Origin: Eleusine coracana subsp. coracana
Taxonomy: Eukaryota; Streptophyta; Magnoliopsida; Poales; Poaceae
DNA: 64,000 nucleotides
Direction of reading: 5' to 3'
Assembly: GCA_032690845.1 (NCBI GenBank)
Contig: CM064428.1
Span: 21,488,001-21,552,000 of the forward strand
Each line of letters opens with the position of its first letter. Position 1 is the first letter of the stretch. This document shows, piece by piece, positions 19,237 to 29,498 of the stretch. The translations under genes were made by a program, and so were the position numbers. The notes beneath the pieces were generated by a model, which worked only from the letters and a program-made list of their open reading frames with translations, was not told the DNA's origin and made no database searches.

Positions 19237-20879
19237 TGTAAGGACCGAAGGCGTACCGAGGGGGGGGGGGGGAGTGAATCGGTAAGCCGCTCACAAATCC
19301 AAATACTTTAATTTACACTACTTGAGTCTAACAAGAGAAGCAACCTAAACAATTCTAGTAGGCCAAGACCCTACACATGCTAGTGTTCATGATAAAAGAA
19401 AGTGCGGAAGCCAAACGCACTAGCCTATGCAAGCCACAATTCAATCTAGATACTAGAGCACACAATTGCAGAATAGTAAAGAGAGGGTCAAGGAATGCTC
19501 ATGATTTTTCCCGAGGTCTCGAAAGGATGGCGCCTTCCCCTACTCCTCATTGGACCACTCCCGTCGGAGTTCCGGTCCCTCCCGCCACCAAGTGGAGTTC
19601 TCGCCCACGAGTCTGCAATCACTCCTAGAGTGAAGACATGGTGTGCGTCATTGCTGCACAAAACACAAGCTCGCCTCCCTCGAGAACTTGCCGGACTCCC
19701 CAAGCCGACATGGGCGCTCACTAGCGATGCCCCTTTCACCGATGGGCTCGAACCGTGTACTAACGTGTGATGGCCTTCACAACCAATCACGATGGGCTCA
19801 ATCACCGACACCTAACCGGTATAGGTCTTACCATAGACAAAGAGTAACAATCTAGATCACACCTTCAAGGACACCCTAGCCTTAGATATGCAAGATACTC
19901 AAGTTACTCTCCACTAGCACTCTCAAGATATGCAATATCTCCTCCTAGTGCTCTCCTCTTTTCCTCTTGGACCTTACCAGATGCTCTCAGGTATTCCACT
20001 GGCCAAGAGAGGTCACAAAGACCCCAGCAACAAAGTTATATAGGCTCCCAACCTCAAACTATCCGTTGCTCCACAAAATCAGCTTCTTGGGCCTACTGAC
20101 CGTACAGTCCTGTCACTCCCTGACCGGACCGCCGATCACTGAAACATAGTGCACCAACGGCTCTGACCACTACTGATTCCTCTGCTGATCGGACCGTATG
20201 GTCACCTGACCGGACCGTTCGGTCCGTTTCTCTCTCTAGTCCAGAAATATTTGGCGCACCAGCTTCCTCTCTGCCCTGTGCAAGTCCTACTGACCAGACG
20301 TGACCGTATAGTAGACCAGACCGTCCAGTCTATACAGACTCTAGCACAGACAGATTCCTCGCTCCTCGCTGAAAGTCCCAAACAACTCCTGATAGTGACC
20401 GTACAGTCTGGTCACCTCTGACCCCTCTGTCCAGTCTCTATGTCCAGAAGCTGAAACTTGTCGTCCTCGCTTCACTTCATTTCTCGGCTTCCCCGAACAG
20501 CTCCTTGGCTTCTCCACTTTCAACTAGTGCTGCGATTTCACCGAGCAACCTTGCACATCACCGACTAGACATGACCTAAGAGAATGACCTAGACCCCCTT
20601 GATAGTTCGGTTTTTCCTATGGACTCAAAGCCCTAACAACTAGATAAGTCTAACCAACACTTGCACCACAGCTTGTTCTCCGCTTTGATCCATCTTCATC
20701 AATCTTTGGACACTATCAAGTTCACAAGCCTCCATGCTTGTGGTCATTGTCATCAATCGCCAAGGCAACCATCATCCATATAATTTGTAATAGAGTTTAG
20801 AGATGATTCCTACATAGACAACACTCATGTAGATATTAGCCCACAATTTTATAGTTGTCATCTATCACCAAAACATTCA
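19237..20879 (-). repeat. 5' LTR of element G
   Basis: Begins TGTAAGGACCGAAGG and a 12-base G-run, and ends about 20879 (CACCAAAACATTCA). The right end is set by similarity to the usual SIRE-like LTR tail and may be off by a few bases; no target duplication could be confirmed. Confidence 0.65.
20098..20437. repeat. cluster of GACCGTACGGTC dyads in LTR of G
   Basis: Dyad pairs start at 20098/20127 (29 bp), 20192/20213 (21 bp), 20302/20319 (17 bp) and 20397/20426 (29 bp). The copies are more diverged than in elements A/B or D. Confidence 0.75.
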
Positions 20880-22907
20880 TACTATGGGGATCCAATCATC
20901 AATGGTCATAAAGCTTACAAAGCGTGATTGCGTTGGCCTTCGATACGCTGGCCGTGTCATGAGGATGGCAGCCAACTGGATGCTGTGGCGCATGAAGGAC
21001 GCCCCCCCCCCCCCCCGGGACACTGCAGCTTCGATTGGCGATGTTAGCTGCATCTTGCGTGGTCTCAGCGACAACGACCCTCACAGACGGAGCGATGGTG
21101 GGCCATGTGGACAGGCGTGGACGACTAAGTGAGGGTGAATTGGGGACGGCCGCCTGCATGGTCTGGGTGACAACAATGATCTGATGAATTGGCGGCATCT
21201 GGGCCCACGTAGAATGGTCTCCAACATCCGTTGCCGAATTGGTGATGTCTGGATGGATCGAGCGACGGTTGCGCGGGATGGACCAGCGACGCCCTCCTGA
21301 TGCGATCGTGCAGTGGACGATCCGGCTCGCTGGTTTGAAGATGTCACGAACTGCCCTATGGTCGCGGGTCCTGTATGTGTGCGTGGGGGCGGCCTATGGG
21401 CGTGGGTTGGTGGGTGGGAGATCCGAGCATTTCCGTACATCGGATTTGATTTAATCGTGAGAGAGGAATTACTGTTCCTTAGATTTGTAAAAGGGGTATT
21501 TTCGTGTGTAATTAGTGGTGTACGTTTAGATTAACCTATGTCTGTTGAGGGTAATTAGTTGTATAGCTTTAGAAAAGTATTGACTCCGCCCTTTTAAAGG
21601 GTTGTAGATTGTAGATGTAGATTCCGAACTGTACTATCAATTTTTAAGTCTAATTTTTGAATTTATGGTTTTAAATGTAATTCAACACTTGAAACGCACA
21701 TATTTAACATTATTTGAAAATATATTTTGATGGTTTCTTAAAGTTGCCTGGGGGAGGGGGGGGGGGTGTTGTGAGTGCGCAAACCTAAAAATTTCTGTGA
21801 ATTAGATTTAACAAACTTTATCATTACTATCTGCAATGCTGATGACACTTCCAATAAAATATCGACAGTCCCGATGCAGATATAAAAGTTCTAAAAAGAT
21901 AAATCTAAGTAGTTTTACATAATTTTACTTGAATAGAAAGATAACAACGAGCAAATCTACGAACCTTAAGATGATAACAACAACTAAAAATGGCTGCACA
22001 AGAAGATCGAACAAGATAAGAGAAAAACTAGTTTAAACCCTATAACAAGAGTAAATAACAATAGGTACTGAACAGAGCACACAGAGTGTAACGTCCGAAC
22101 CCTGGAGACAGTGCCCGCTTATACCTTGGCAGCTCTCTATAATCTCAAAACTTCTATCACAAACTAAAACAAGTCTTTTCTATGCACCTTGTCCTCACTA
22201 ATGTGCTTTCTAAAAGAATTTTCTGATTAGATATCGAATTATTTTTGCTTGTAGCATTCATGCTGGAGTAGTATGCAGTAGGATTTTATTTGTGTGGATA
22301 AAAATTTGAGTAGAAATTCTATTCAGAAATAGAAAAACAAAATGGGAGATAAATAACTAAAAATAGAAAAGGAAAAGAAAAAAAGGACCACACCTCGCCC
22401 TTTGGGCCTAAAACAACTAGCGACGGCCCATCTCCTTCCCCCTTCTCTTTCCCTTGCGCCCCATGCTCGGCCTCACTTGGCCTTGGGCCATTTTCTTGCC
22501 ACCGCAACCCATATCCCCTTCTCCCCTCTCTTCTCTCTATTCAGCCTGTCTTGGCCCAGTAGTCACACCTGTAGACTTGGCCCAGCCAGCCACAGCTTGC
22601 CTTGTGTCCCAAGCGTAGCATCAACGAGTGCTTCAGCGTGCACCCGCCGCCACTGTCGCTCGGCGTCCCTTCCTCCCCGGCTTAAAAACCAACACACCAA
22701 GCTCATGAATGGTACGCCCCACCTACCCTTCCTCACTCCGAGCCATCAATGGCATAAACCAAGCCCTCGTGTGCTGTAATATGCATCAATGGCTATGATG
22801 GCCATTACGAGCTCCAGCCTTCTCTCCTTCCCCAATATTTCCCCCGTAAAAGCAGCCCAAGACGAAGCCCACCCTTGCATTTTGCCTCTATGTGAATCCT
22901 CGACCCT
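20880..22907. other. about 2 kb with no gene that I can support
   Basis: This holds short frames without recognisable domains, a 16-base C-run at about 21002-21017, a G-run near 21760 and a CT-rich stretch at 22430-22560. The frames at 20884-21132 and 21081-21440 overlap on opposite strands in GC-rich DNA and look like shadows. It may be old host intergenic DNA. Confidence 0.5.
22900..22907. repeat. 8-bp target-site duplication of the MITE, left copy
   Basis: TCGACCCT, 7 of 8 matching TCGAGCCT at 23093-23100. Confidence 0.65.
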
Positions 22908-23092
22908 CAAGGGTGAAGCCAGGATTTGGTTATAGGGGGGGGGGGGAGTCTAAAATAGAGTTTATAAGGGGTCAAGATCAATTTTGGATTTAATTACAAG
23001 GTAATTTCTTGTGTACACACATGAAGAGTAGACCAAGCATTGGGGGGGGGGGGGGACAGGCCCCTCCTTGCCCCTCCCTGGCTCCGCCCCTG
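22908..23092. mobile_element. hAT-like MITE, 185 bp
   Basis: The termini are inverted: left CAAGGGTGAAGCCAGG, right (complement) CAGGGGCGGAGCCAGG, 13 of 16 identical. They are flanked by an 8-bp near-perfect duplication (TCGACCCT / TCGAGCCT), the length expected for hAT. The interior has two long G-runs and no coding capacity. It would need a transposase from elsewhere. Confidence 0.7.
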
Positions 23093-23100
23093 TCGAGCCT
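23093..23100. repeat. 8-bp target-site duplication of the MITE, right copy
   Basis: TCGAGCCT; see the left copy at 22900-22907. Confidence 0.65.
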
Positions 23101-23228
23101 TTTCCCTTGCTAAAACATCGCCACCGATTTCTTGTTCCCCAAGTCCGGTAAGCACTACCACCGTGCACCCCTTTCTTTTTTTCTGCTAGTTTGCAGTCCC
23201 CTAACCCTTTGGCCCATGCGCAAGAGCG

Positions 23229-23619
23229 TGATGAGCATTATGGAATAGCTATCTTACCGATATCGATAGCTAGACCTAAGTCATTGGGTGCCAGGGTGGC
23301 CCACAAGGAAGAGCCGTCCGAGTCAGAGTAATCCGTAAGGAAGCTGAAAGATATACTTGTTGTAATTAGCCTTGTAGCATATGACTAGGACTCTTCATAT
23401 AACCTATCCCCCTAGATATATAAGGCGGTGCAGAGACCCCCCTCCTAGACATCAGATTCACAACCCACTCATTGCGATACAATTAATACAACACCACATA
23501 CAGTTCTTACTCTTGCCGAGTGGGCCCAAACCTGTCTAAAATCATCTTGTGTGCTAACCATTGAGTTCTTGGTCCCGTGCGTAGCCCTATAAATTTATTA
23601 CCGAGAATAAGTCTCAACA
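23229..23619 (+). repeat. Ty3/gypsy (Tat/RIRE2-like) LTR remnant with promoter
   Basis: Plus-strand R/U5-type sequence: a TATA box, then GAGACCC, ACAATTAATACAACACC, a GAGTGGGCCCAAACCTGTCTAAA block and an LTR-like end GTCTCAACA at 23619. What follows (GCAAGGTAGGAGGCCTGCG) resembles, by recall, the PBS-proximal segment of Tat-group elements. The left end is not defined. Confidence 0.55.
23417..23424 (+). promoter_or_regulatory. TATA box of the Tat-like LTR
   Basis: TATATAAG sits about 200 bp before the LTR end in an otherwise GC-balanced promoter segment. This fits an LTR promoter on the plus strand. Confidence 0.45.
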
Positions 23620-23668
23620 ATTTTCACGCAAGGTAGGAGGCCTGCGTTGAGATCCTTCGTCGACTTTG

Positions 23669-23806
23669 ATGGCTAAGATTTCAAGCATCAAGTACTTGTC
23701 GGACCTCAATATCACCTTCGAATTGCTCGACTTCATCACCAACTCCGTTGGATCTCTAGGGTTAGAGAACAAATCCGATCCAACCGCTACCGACTCCATG
23801 GAATGA
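23669..23806 (+). pseudogene. start of a Tat-like gag frame, 45 codons
   Basis: The ATG follows the putative PBS by about 35 bp and gives MAKISSIKYLSDLNITFELL. It ends at TGA 23804-23806. There is no recognisable domain; its position is where the first element ORF would start. Confidence 0.35.
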
Positions 23807-24619
23807 CCATCAGAATTGATCGATCTACCCCCCAAAATTGGTACCACTAGGATTTGACGAAACCAACCAATGTTGGCGTCTGCTAAGTCACACCAAATAA
23901 ATAGACCTAGGCACGGTGCCAGAACTACTTGTTGGTAGAACTCAACATATGGTTGGTGTGGACAAGTTAAATCGGCAAGCGTACAAACATCCTGTTGTAG
24001 CATTTGACCACTGGATTACTACAATAGTTGTCATTTATAGTTCTCCCAAGGGAAAGCGGCGGTCAAGAGACAACATGCTGACAACTATACCTCTACTATA
24101 AAGGCTAAACATTATGTCTAAAACTCTTAACCTTATTTTATACCCAATCCTAATCTATTAGTCATAGTTTAGCACTGATTTGCGGGTTCGCTTTTAATAT
24201 CAGCCGAGAGCTAAATTAAGCAAGCGGTATGATTCATGGGCCTGGGATAATGAAGCGTAACATCATACGCTTCATAACACGGAGTGTTCGTAGACCAAAT
24301 TTGAAGTTTTCACTCCAGCTATTCCCTACCCACCCGCAGACAACTTTCGGTAGCTTTCCATTTATCAAGCATCTTCTCCTCCTTCCTTCCTCGACTAGCT
24401 ATCGTGCGCTGCAATTTTCTCCTCCTTCCTTCCCGCTTAACCCTAGCTGCCCCCTCAGTGGTGCCCATGTGTGTGAGATGGGACATTGGTGGGATGCGTG
24501 CCGCTCCTGATGTATGCGGGTGATGCCGGCACAGATGTAGGTGGCAGTGGTGGGGACAGGGGAGGGAGCAGGAAGAAGGGGAGTCGGGGGGGGGGGGAAG
24601 GGATGGCGGCGACCATGGG
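23807..24619. other. no supported gene; left flank of element D
   Basis: A mixed region; the last 150 bp are GC-rich and encode only a glycine/arginine-rich stretch before the D insertion. It would have been continuous with the DNA at 59450 before D arrived. Confidence 0.45.
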
Positions 24620-24624
24620 GACTC
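24620..24624. repeat. target-site duplication of element D, left copy
   Basis: GACTC, identical to 59445-59449. Confidence 0.85.
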
Positions 24625-24716
24625 TGAAAAGGACCTTAATGTCGCCTAGAGGGGGGGGGGGTGAATAGGCGAAACCTGAAATCACTAAAACTTTTTCTCA
24701 TAGATTGGTACTACCT

Positions 24717-24820
24717 GGTCTGACCTCCTTGTCAACCTGGTCAGACCTCCTTACATAGGAAGAACTTTTCATGCAGAATAGTTCAGCTCGATCTGACCAC
24801 CTTGTCAACCCGGTCAGACC
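24717..24820. repeat. two GGTC-N-GACC doublets in 3' LTR of D
   Basis: Dyads start at 24717/24739 and 24790/24812, each 22 bp apart. The linker is CTCCTTGTCAACC or a close variant. Confidence 0.88.
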
Positions 24821-25548
24821 ACCTTGCACAAGCATAAACAGATCAGCTCTCCAAATTTGAATCCTAGCTCAAATCAAAACTTGTGGTGATGCTTCAGAGA
24901 TTTTCCTTAGCAGAGATTTTCCTTAGCACATACACATAGTACCTACACACAAATGAGCACACCAAAGTAGATCGAAGCGGAAGCACAAGTATAAGCGAGG
25001 AAAACAACTATGAATGTAAACCGGCAAGGTGACACAAGATTTGTTTCACCAAAGTTCAGGACCACCAACCGTGATCCCTATGTCTCCGTTTGAGGAAGCT
25101 TGAGCTGCTCACTGGCACGCTCCGAGCTGGGTCCCTTTCAACCACTTCCCTCAATCCACTATCTTGGTCTTTTCCACACCGGAGGCAAGATCACAGCCCC
25201 CACAAACTTTCCCAAGGCTCACCACAAGCTTGGGAGCTCTAGGGCGACGCCTAGCCGTCTAGGAGGCTTCACCTCCAAGAGTAACAAATGATTCATGAGT
25301 TGCTTGACATAGCCCAAAGTGCTTAAGGCTTAGGGTTTGTTTACTAATGTTCCACACACTCAAATCTCTCAACCCAACTAATGATTTTGCACAAGGACTT
25401 AGATCTCACAAAGCGAGGTTGGGGAGAACTCAAATGGTCGTTGGAATGCTATTGAGTCGGGTAGGAACCAGCAACAACCGAAGGGTGTGGTGGGGAGCTA
25501 TTTAAGGCTGTTTGGAAAACTAGCCATTTGAGCTGTCAGGCTCGGGGC

Positions 25549-25765
25549 GGTTTGACCGGGTTGCCCACCTGGCCTGACCGCCTTGTACTAATAGGAAACC
25601 AAACAGGCAAAATATACGAGCCCTCATTTACCACTAACTTGGTTGCTTAAGACACCTAAAAAGGAACCCTTGACTCACTTAGGTCAAAAACTCACTAACC
25701 CAGAAAACTGACGCCACAAAAACTAGTTCAAGGAGGTCTGACCTCCTTGACAAGGCGGTCTGACC
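25549..25765. repeat. two GGTC-N-GACC doublets in 3' LTR of D
   Basis: Dyads start at 25549/25571 and 25735/25757, each 22 bp apart. The equivalents in the 5' LTR are at 58281/58303 and 58466/58488. Confidence 0.88.
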
Positions 25766-26714
25766 TACTTGACCTGACAGAACTCGAGGTTGGGGTTTAA
25801 ATCACTCGCAAAGGTTTCTCACTGGGATTGTGCACTTTGACTTTGTAAATCAACACATGTTGCATCCCTCTTGATAGTACGGCATTCCTATACTCAAGAA
25901 ATAGGTAAAATCTAATTATTATTCCACTTGAGCTTGATATAAGTCCATATGCCGAAATGCTTCACATTTTGCTTCTTGAGGGTAGGCAATATTTTCTTCA
26001 TATGAGCATATCCACCTTGAGCTGATGAACATGGATTTTCTTATTATATAGTCAAGACTCCATATTTTATCTATGTCACCTTTTCATCTTGATTCATAAA
26101 TATTCGACACTAGGAAATGTGTAATCCTCCATGGCTTCTTTGATTCATCGGATTCAAGCATCCACTTGCTCTTCTCCATCACAAAAGTCCTTCAATGCCA
26201 AGCCTCTTGCTTGCCCTTCTCCAATGTATGGTCCATCATAGCCAAGTCCTTGCTAACCCTTCATCAACTTACCATTATGGTTCACACATTTCTTTGCATC
26301 ATCCATTAGCACACACTTGATATTCACCTTCATGTTGTACTAATGTTTGTTGTGATATGAGTTGATTTCTTTGATATGACCACATGAGTCAAGTCACCAA
26401 TATTTGCATATGGTGGCAATTCCAATAACAATATGAGACATATCATCTGAGCTTCATTTTTCTTCATGTAACACATGGCATAAGATTTTCATTAGTGATC
26501 ATCCATGTAGCTTCACCATTATCACATCCTTTGTCATGTGGCATACACAAATATACATGTAGAATATCCATATATATCCATGTCTTGATAGATCATTGTT
26601 CATAATAAATTTACACGACATTTCCCTGTTATAACTCAACAAATTTCATTAGCTCTTTAATTGTGTTGTCATCCAAAACACCAAAACCCACTAGGAGGCC
26701 TAGATGATCTTTCA

Positions 26715-26730
26715 ATCTCCCCCTTTTTGG
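26715..26730 (-). other. polypurine tract of element D
   Basis: The plus strand ATCTCCCCCTTTTTGG borders the 3' LTR. On the minus strand it is CCAAAAAGGGGGAGAT, the usual SIRE-like tract. Confidence 0.8.
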
Positions 26731-27737
26731 TGATTGATGACAAACCGATTAAAGCTTCAAAATAACATCATAAAATAGTTTTGGATGTAGAGATACACCT
26801 TGAGCTCCTCCTAAATATGTGCACATGAATGGGAAATTCAAATTTTGGCTTCAAATGCCAAAAAACACATATTCAATGAAAACATGGAAGGTCCCCCTAT
26901 ATCACTGCAGCTGTGTGGTGCAAAAAAATAGTGTGAAGTGATATTATGTGATGCCATATGACAAAGCAACAAAATAAAGGCACCCCCCAGTGAAAACGTG
27001 ACAACAACTTAGTACAACGGGCCAGACCGCCCTTGTTAACCCCGGGCCTGACTGTGATTGACTTATTTTGCAACAACCAACAAAACACCATTCAGCAAAT
27101 ATGAGTCATACTAACACAAATATCACTTAGATAAATAAGGTTCTCTAGAACACACAGTATCACACATTATAATTTTTCTCAAGTCCACACGAGGAGAAAA
27201 CAATTATTACAGACCAAGGATCTGGAAAACAATACAACCCAGTCTGGCCTGGTTGCCAACCCAGTCTAACTAGCTTGCATAGGTAGAGAAACTAAAAAGA
27301 TACAAATTCTCGGTTTTGAGACTCCGAGAACCACAATAACTAGTTTTTCTACTCCTTGGACTCCGAGAACCACAATAACTGATTTTTCTGCTCCTTGGAC
27401 ACTTTGAGATATATCTTGATACTTTAATCCTTTCTTCTCCCATTTGTCAACAATCATCCAAAAAGAAGAGAAAGGAGTCCAAAGGAATGATGTGCTGCTG
27501 CTCTAAGAAAGTCACTGCCGTCACCATGAGGAGTATAGTCATGTGGACCCTGCCAATGCACTGCTAGTCCAATGTAAGAAATATGACAAGCTTGCTCACT
27601 AATCAAAAATAGGCGTGAAAGAGTTAGTGAGTGTACTACCAGAATCATAACTAAAGAGGTTGACACCGAACTCCTCAAGACCGCTAGGCCTGGGTGGATC
27701 CTGAAGGAAGAGGAGGAGGAGGAGGAGGTCTGAACTG
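26731..27737. other. non-coding 3' internal DNA of D
   Basis: No supported gene. It has two weaker GGTC-N-GACC doublets (27020/27045, 25 bp; 27241/27263, 22 bp). It also has a 40-bp direct repeat at about 27315-27400 (GACTCCGAGAACCACAATAAC twice, 46 bp apart). Confidence 0.55.
27020..27271. repeat. two degenerate GGTC-N-GACC doublets in D
   Basis: GGCCAGACC at 27020 with GGCCTGACT at 27045 (25 bp), and AGTCTGGCC at 27241 with AGTCTAACT at 27263 (22 bp). Confidence 0.6.
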
Positions 27738-28504
27738 CTAATGTGCAACAAAAAGACTGTGTAGGTACATAGCTACTAGTTGGCCGGTCAATAGACAAGC
27801 CCATATAACCAGCAATAAAGGATCTGAAGATTCCACATGTCCACCACTGCTGCTAGACCCATGAATCTGAGTGTAGTAGTCTTCTGTCAGCCAGCTGTTA
27901 TATCTTTCCATTAGAGGTGTTGGTGGCCGCTCCTCTTGTCTAGGTGGTGAGGGAGGATCCAAAGGAAACTGAGCTCTTTCAATTCTTCTCAATCGTCTAG
28001 ACAAATCTGCTCTCTCTTCTCTAGCATGAGTTTCCACATCATGATGTGTTCTGCACATGCCAAAAATCATGTTGAAAAGCTTCTTGATTGGAGAGGTGGA
28101 TTTTTCTTGGCGCTGAGGAGACCGGGTCTTCCATTGTCCATCAGGGGCGGTCTGACCGCCCTGCACACCCGGTCTGACGGATTGAACTGTTGTGGCTGCT
28201 ATTTGAATCTGCTCTTCTGGTTGTTGTCGTCGCTGTGGTGGAGGAATAGGCTCTCTCACAATGGGATTCTTAGTGGGAATGAGTCTCAAGGGTTTGTGGG
28301 AGGAGGTTGTTCTATGGGAAAGTTGTACTTTGTTACCTCCTCAATCATAAACATGAGATATGGACCAAAACCACAAGATTTCTGAGGGTCCATGGTGATT
28401 GCTTTAATTTCCTCCCAAATAAAGTCCATCACATAGAATGTCCTCCACCTCTCATTCTTACAAGCAAATTCTTTGTGTAGTGAGTAATGTCTGAAGGGTT
28501 TCCA
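27738..28504 (-). pseudogene. second ORF of element D, 3' exon-side part
   Basis: This is the distal part of a minus-strand ORF whose proximal part lies at 36524-37540, on the other side of gypsy element F. It reads MDFIWEEIKAITMDPQKSCGFGPYLMFMIEEVT, a motif I recognise as recurring in large grass retroelement ORFs of unknown function. A proline/glutamine-rich linker follows, then an arginine-rich coiled coil (LSRRLRRIERAQF). A frameshift lies just before MDFIWEE. The doublet 28149-28179 is inside the coding sequence and is read as QGGQTAPDG. Function unknown. Confidence 0.6.
28149..28179. repeat. GGTC-N-GACC doublet inside the second ORF of D
   Basis: GGTCTGACC at 28149 and GGTCTGACG at 28171, spacing 22 bp. 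Confidence 0.85.
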
Positions 28505-29498
28505 TGATGCGGGGGCTTGCCGATCTTCTCGTCGTGTGACAGAGATTTCGCCCAACAACACGCTTTGGACAATGCCTAACCTAAACCACGCAAAGGAGAG
28601 GCGATGCTCTTGCAAATCACAAGGAAAACAAGAACAAGTGGTAGAGAAAACTCCCAATCCTCAAGGGGGCACTTATGGCACAAACCTTGAGGATAAGAGC
28701 GATATGCTTCTCTATTTTTCTGAGTTCAATTCGTGGTTAGGGTTTCCACCATGTGTATAAGGGTTATTTATACTAGGAACACCCTTCCTAGCTGGGCCAA
28801 AACGAAGTTACATGGGCTTGTTGCAAAACAGGCAAATAAAAGTAACATATGTTCAGATCGGACAAGTCCGAACTAGAAAAAGGAACACTTCTGGTGTAAA
28901 AGTAACACACCCTGAGCCAAAAGTAACATCCGTTCAGATCGGACAAGTCCGAACTGAAAAGGAACACTGCCGGAGAAAAGTAACACACACTAAGAAAAAG
29001 TAACATCCGTTCAGTTGGACAAGTCCGAACTGGAAAAAGGAACACTTCCGGAGTAAAAGCAACACGCCCAAATCAAAAGTAACACGCCCTAAAGTCTGGA
29101 GCAGTCTTCACTAAAACTGACATAACTCTCTTTGCAGAGATCGATGGATGCGCCGTTTGTTTCATATGAAAGTAGACTTCAAGACCTTTCAATCCATATA
29201 TAAGCTTAGGGTGGTATCTCTTAGAATGATACAGAATTCATCATGAAGTTGAAGTACAAAATCTGGACATCAGCACATCGACTTCAACTTGCTCTCTTTG
29301 GGCATCAAGTGGTCACCATGTCTTGAACCTGTGCTTCAAATATGAGGACAAGTAATGCACCTCCATTAGGTAGTACATGACGCTTATGAGATGCATGTTC
29401 ATAATCATTAAAGAAAAGATTAACCTTATTGTAATTGCATTGCTTTGGCTCGAGTCATTGGTCTCTCATAGGTGTAGTCGTGAGGGATGTCCTCATCA
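28505..29498 (-). repeat. 3' LTR of element F
   Basis: 994 bp, TGATGCGGGGGC to CTCATCA. It contains three copies of an approximately 77-81 bp tandem repeat, each with GTTCAGATCGGACAAGTCCG or a close variant (28851, 28932, 29009). Confidence 0.83.
28860..29026. repeat. three GGACAAGTCC dyads on an 80-bp tandem repeat in LTR of F
   Basis: GGACAAGTCC at 28860, 28941 and 29017. The unit also holds GGAACACTTCCGGAG and AAAGTAACAC. Diverged copies are in the 5' LTR (about 35888-36110). Confidence 0.8.

Larger units (their letters stand above)
16137..20879 (-). mobile_element. Ty1/copia (SIRE-like) retrotransposon G, partial
   Basis: The minus strand shows a 5' LTR (19237-20879), an initiator-Met PBS (19219-19234), a gag frame (17075-19183) and about 0.9 kb of non-coding DNA that still carries GACCGTACGGTC dyads. 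No reverse transcriptase or 3' LTR was found, so the element is truncated on the left or is a gag-only non-autonomous type. The LTR start (TGTAAGGACCG followed by a G-run and GTGAATCGG) is of the same kind as in element D. Confidence 0.72.
24625..26714 (-). repeat. 3' LTR of element D
   Basis: It runs from TGAAAAGGACC with a 12-base G-run and GTGAATAGGCG to GATGATCTTTCA, and carries four GGTC-N-GACC doublets (24717, 24790, 25549, 25735). It is clearly homologous along its whole length to the split 5' LTR. Confidence 0.85.

Noticed and set aside
23614..24003. 129-codon minus-strand frame
   Set aside because: It overlaps the plus-strand Tat-like leader and gag start, has no domain, and crosses the PBS-like region.
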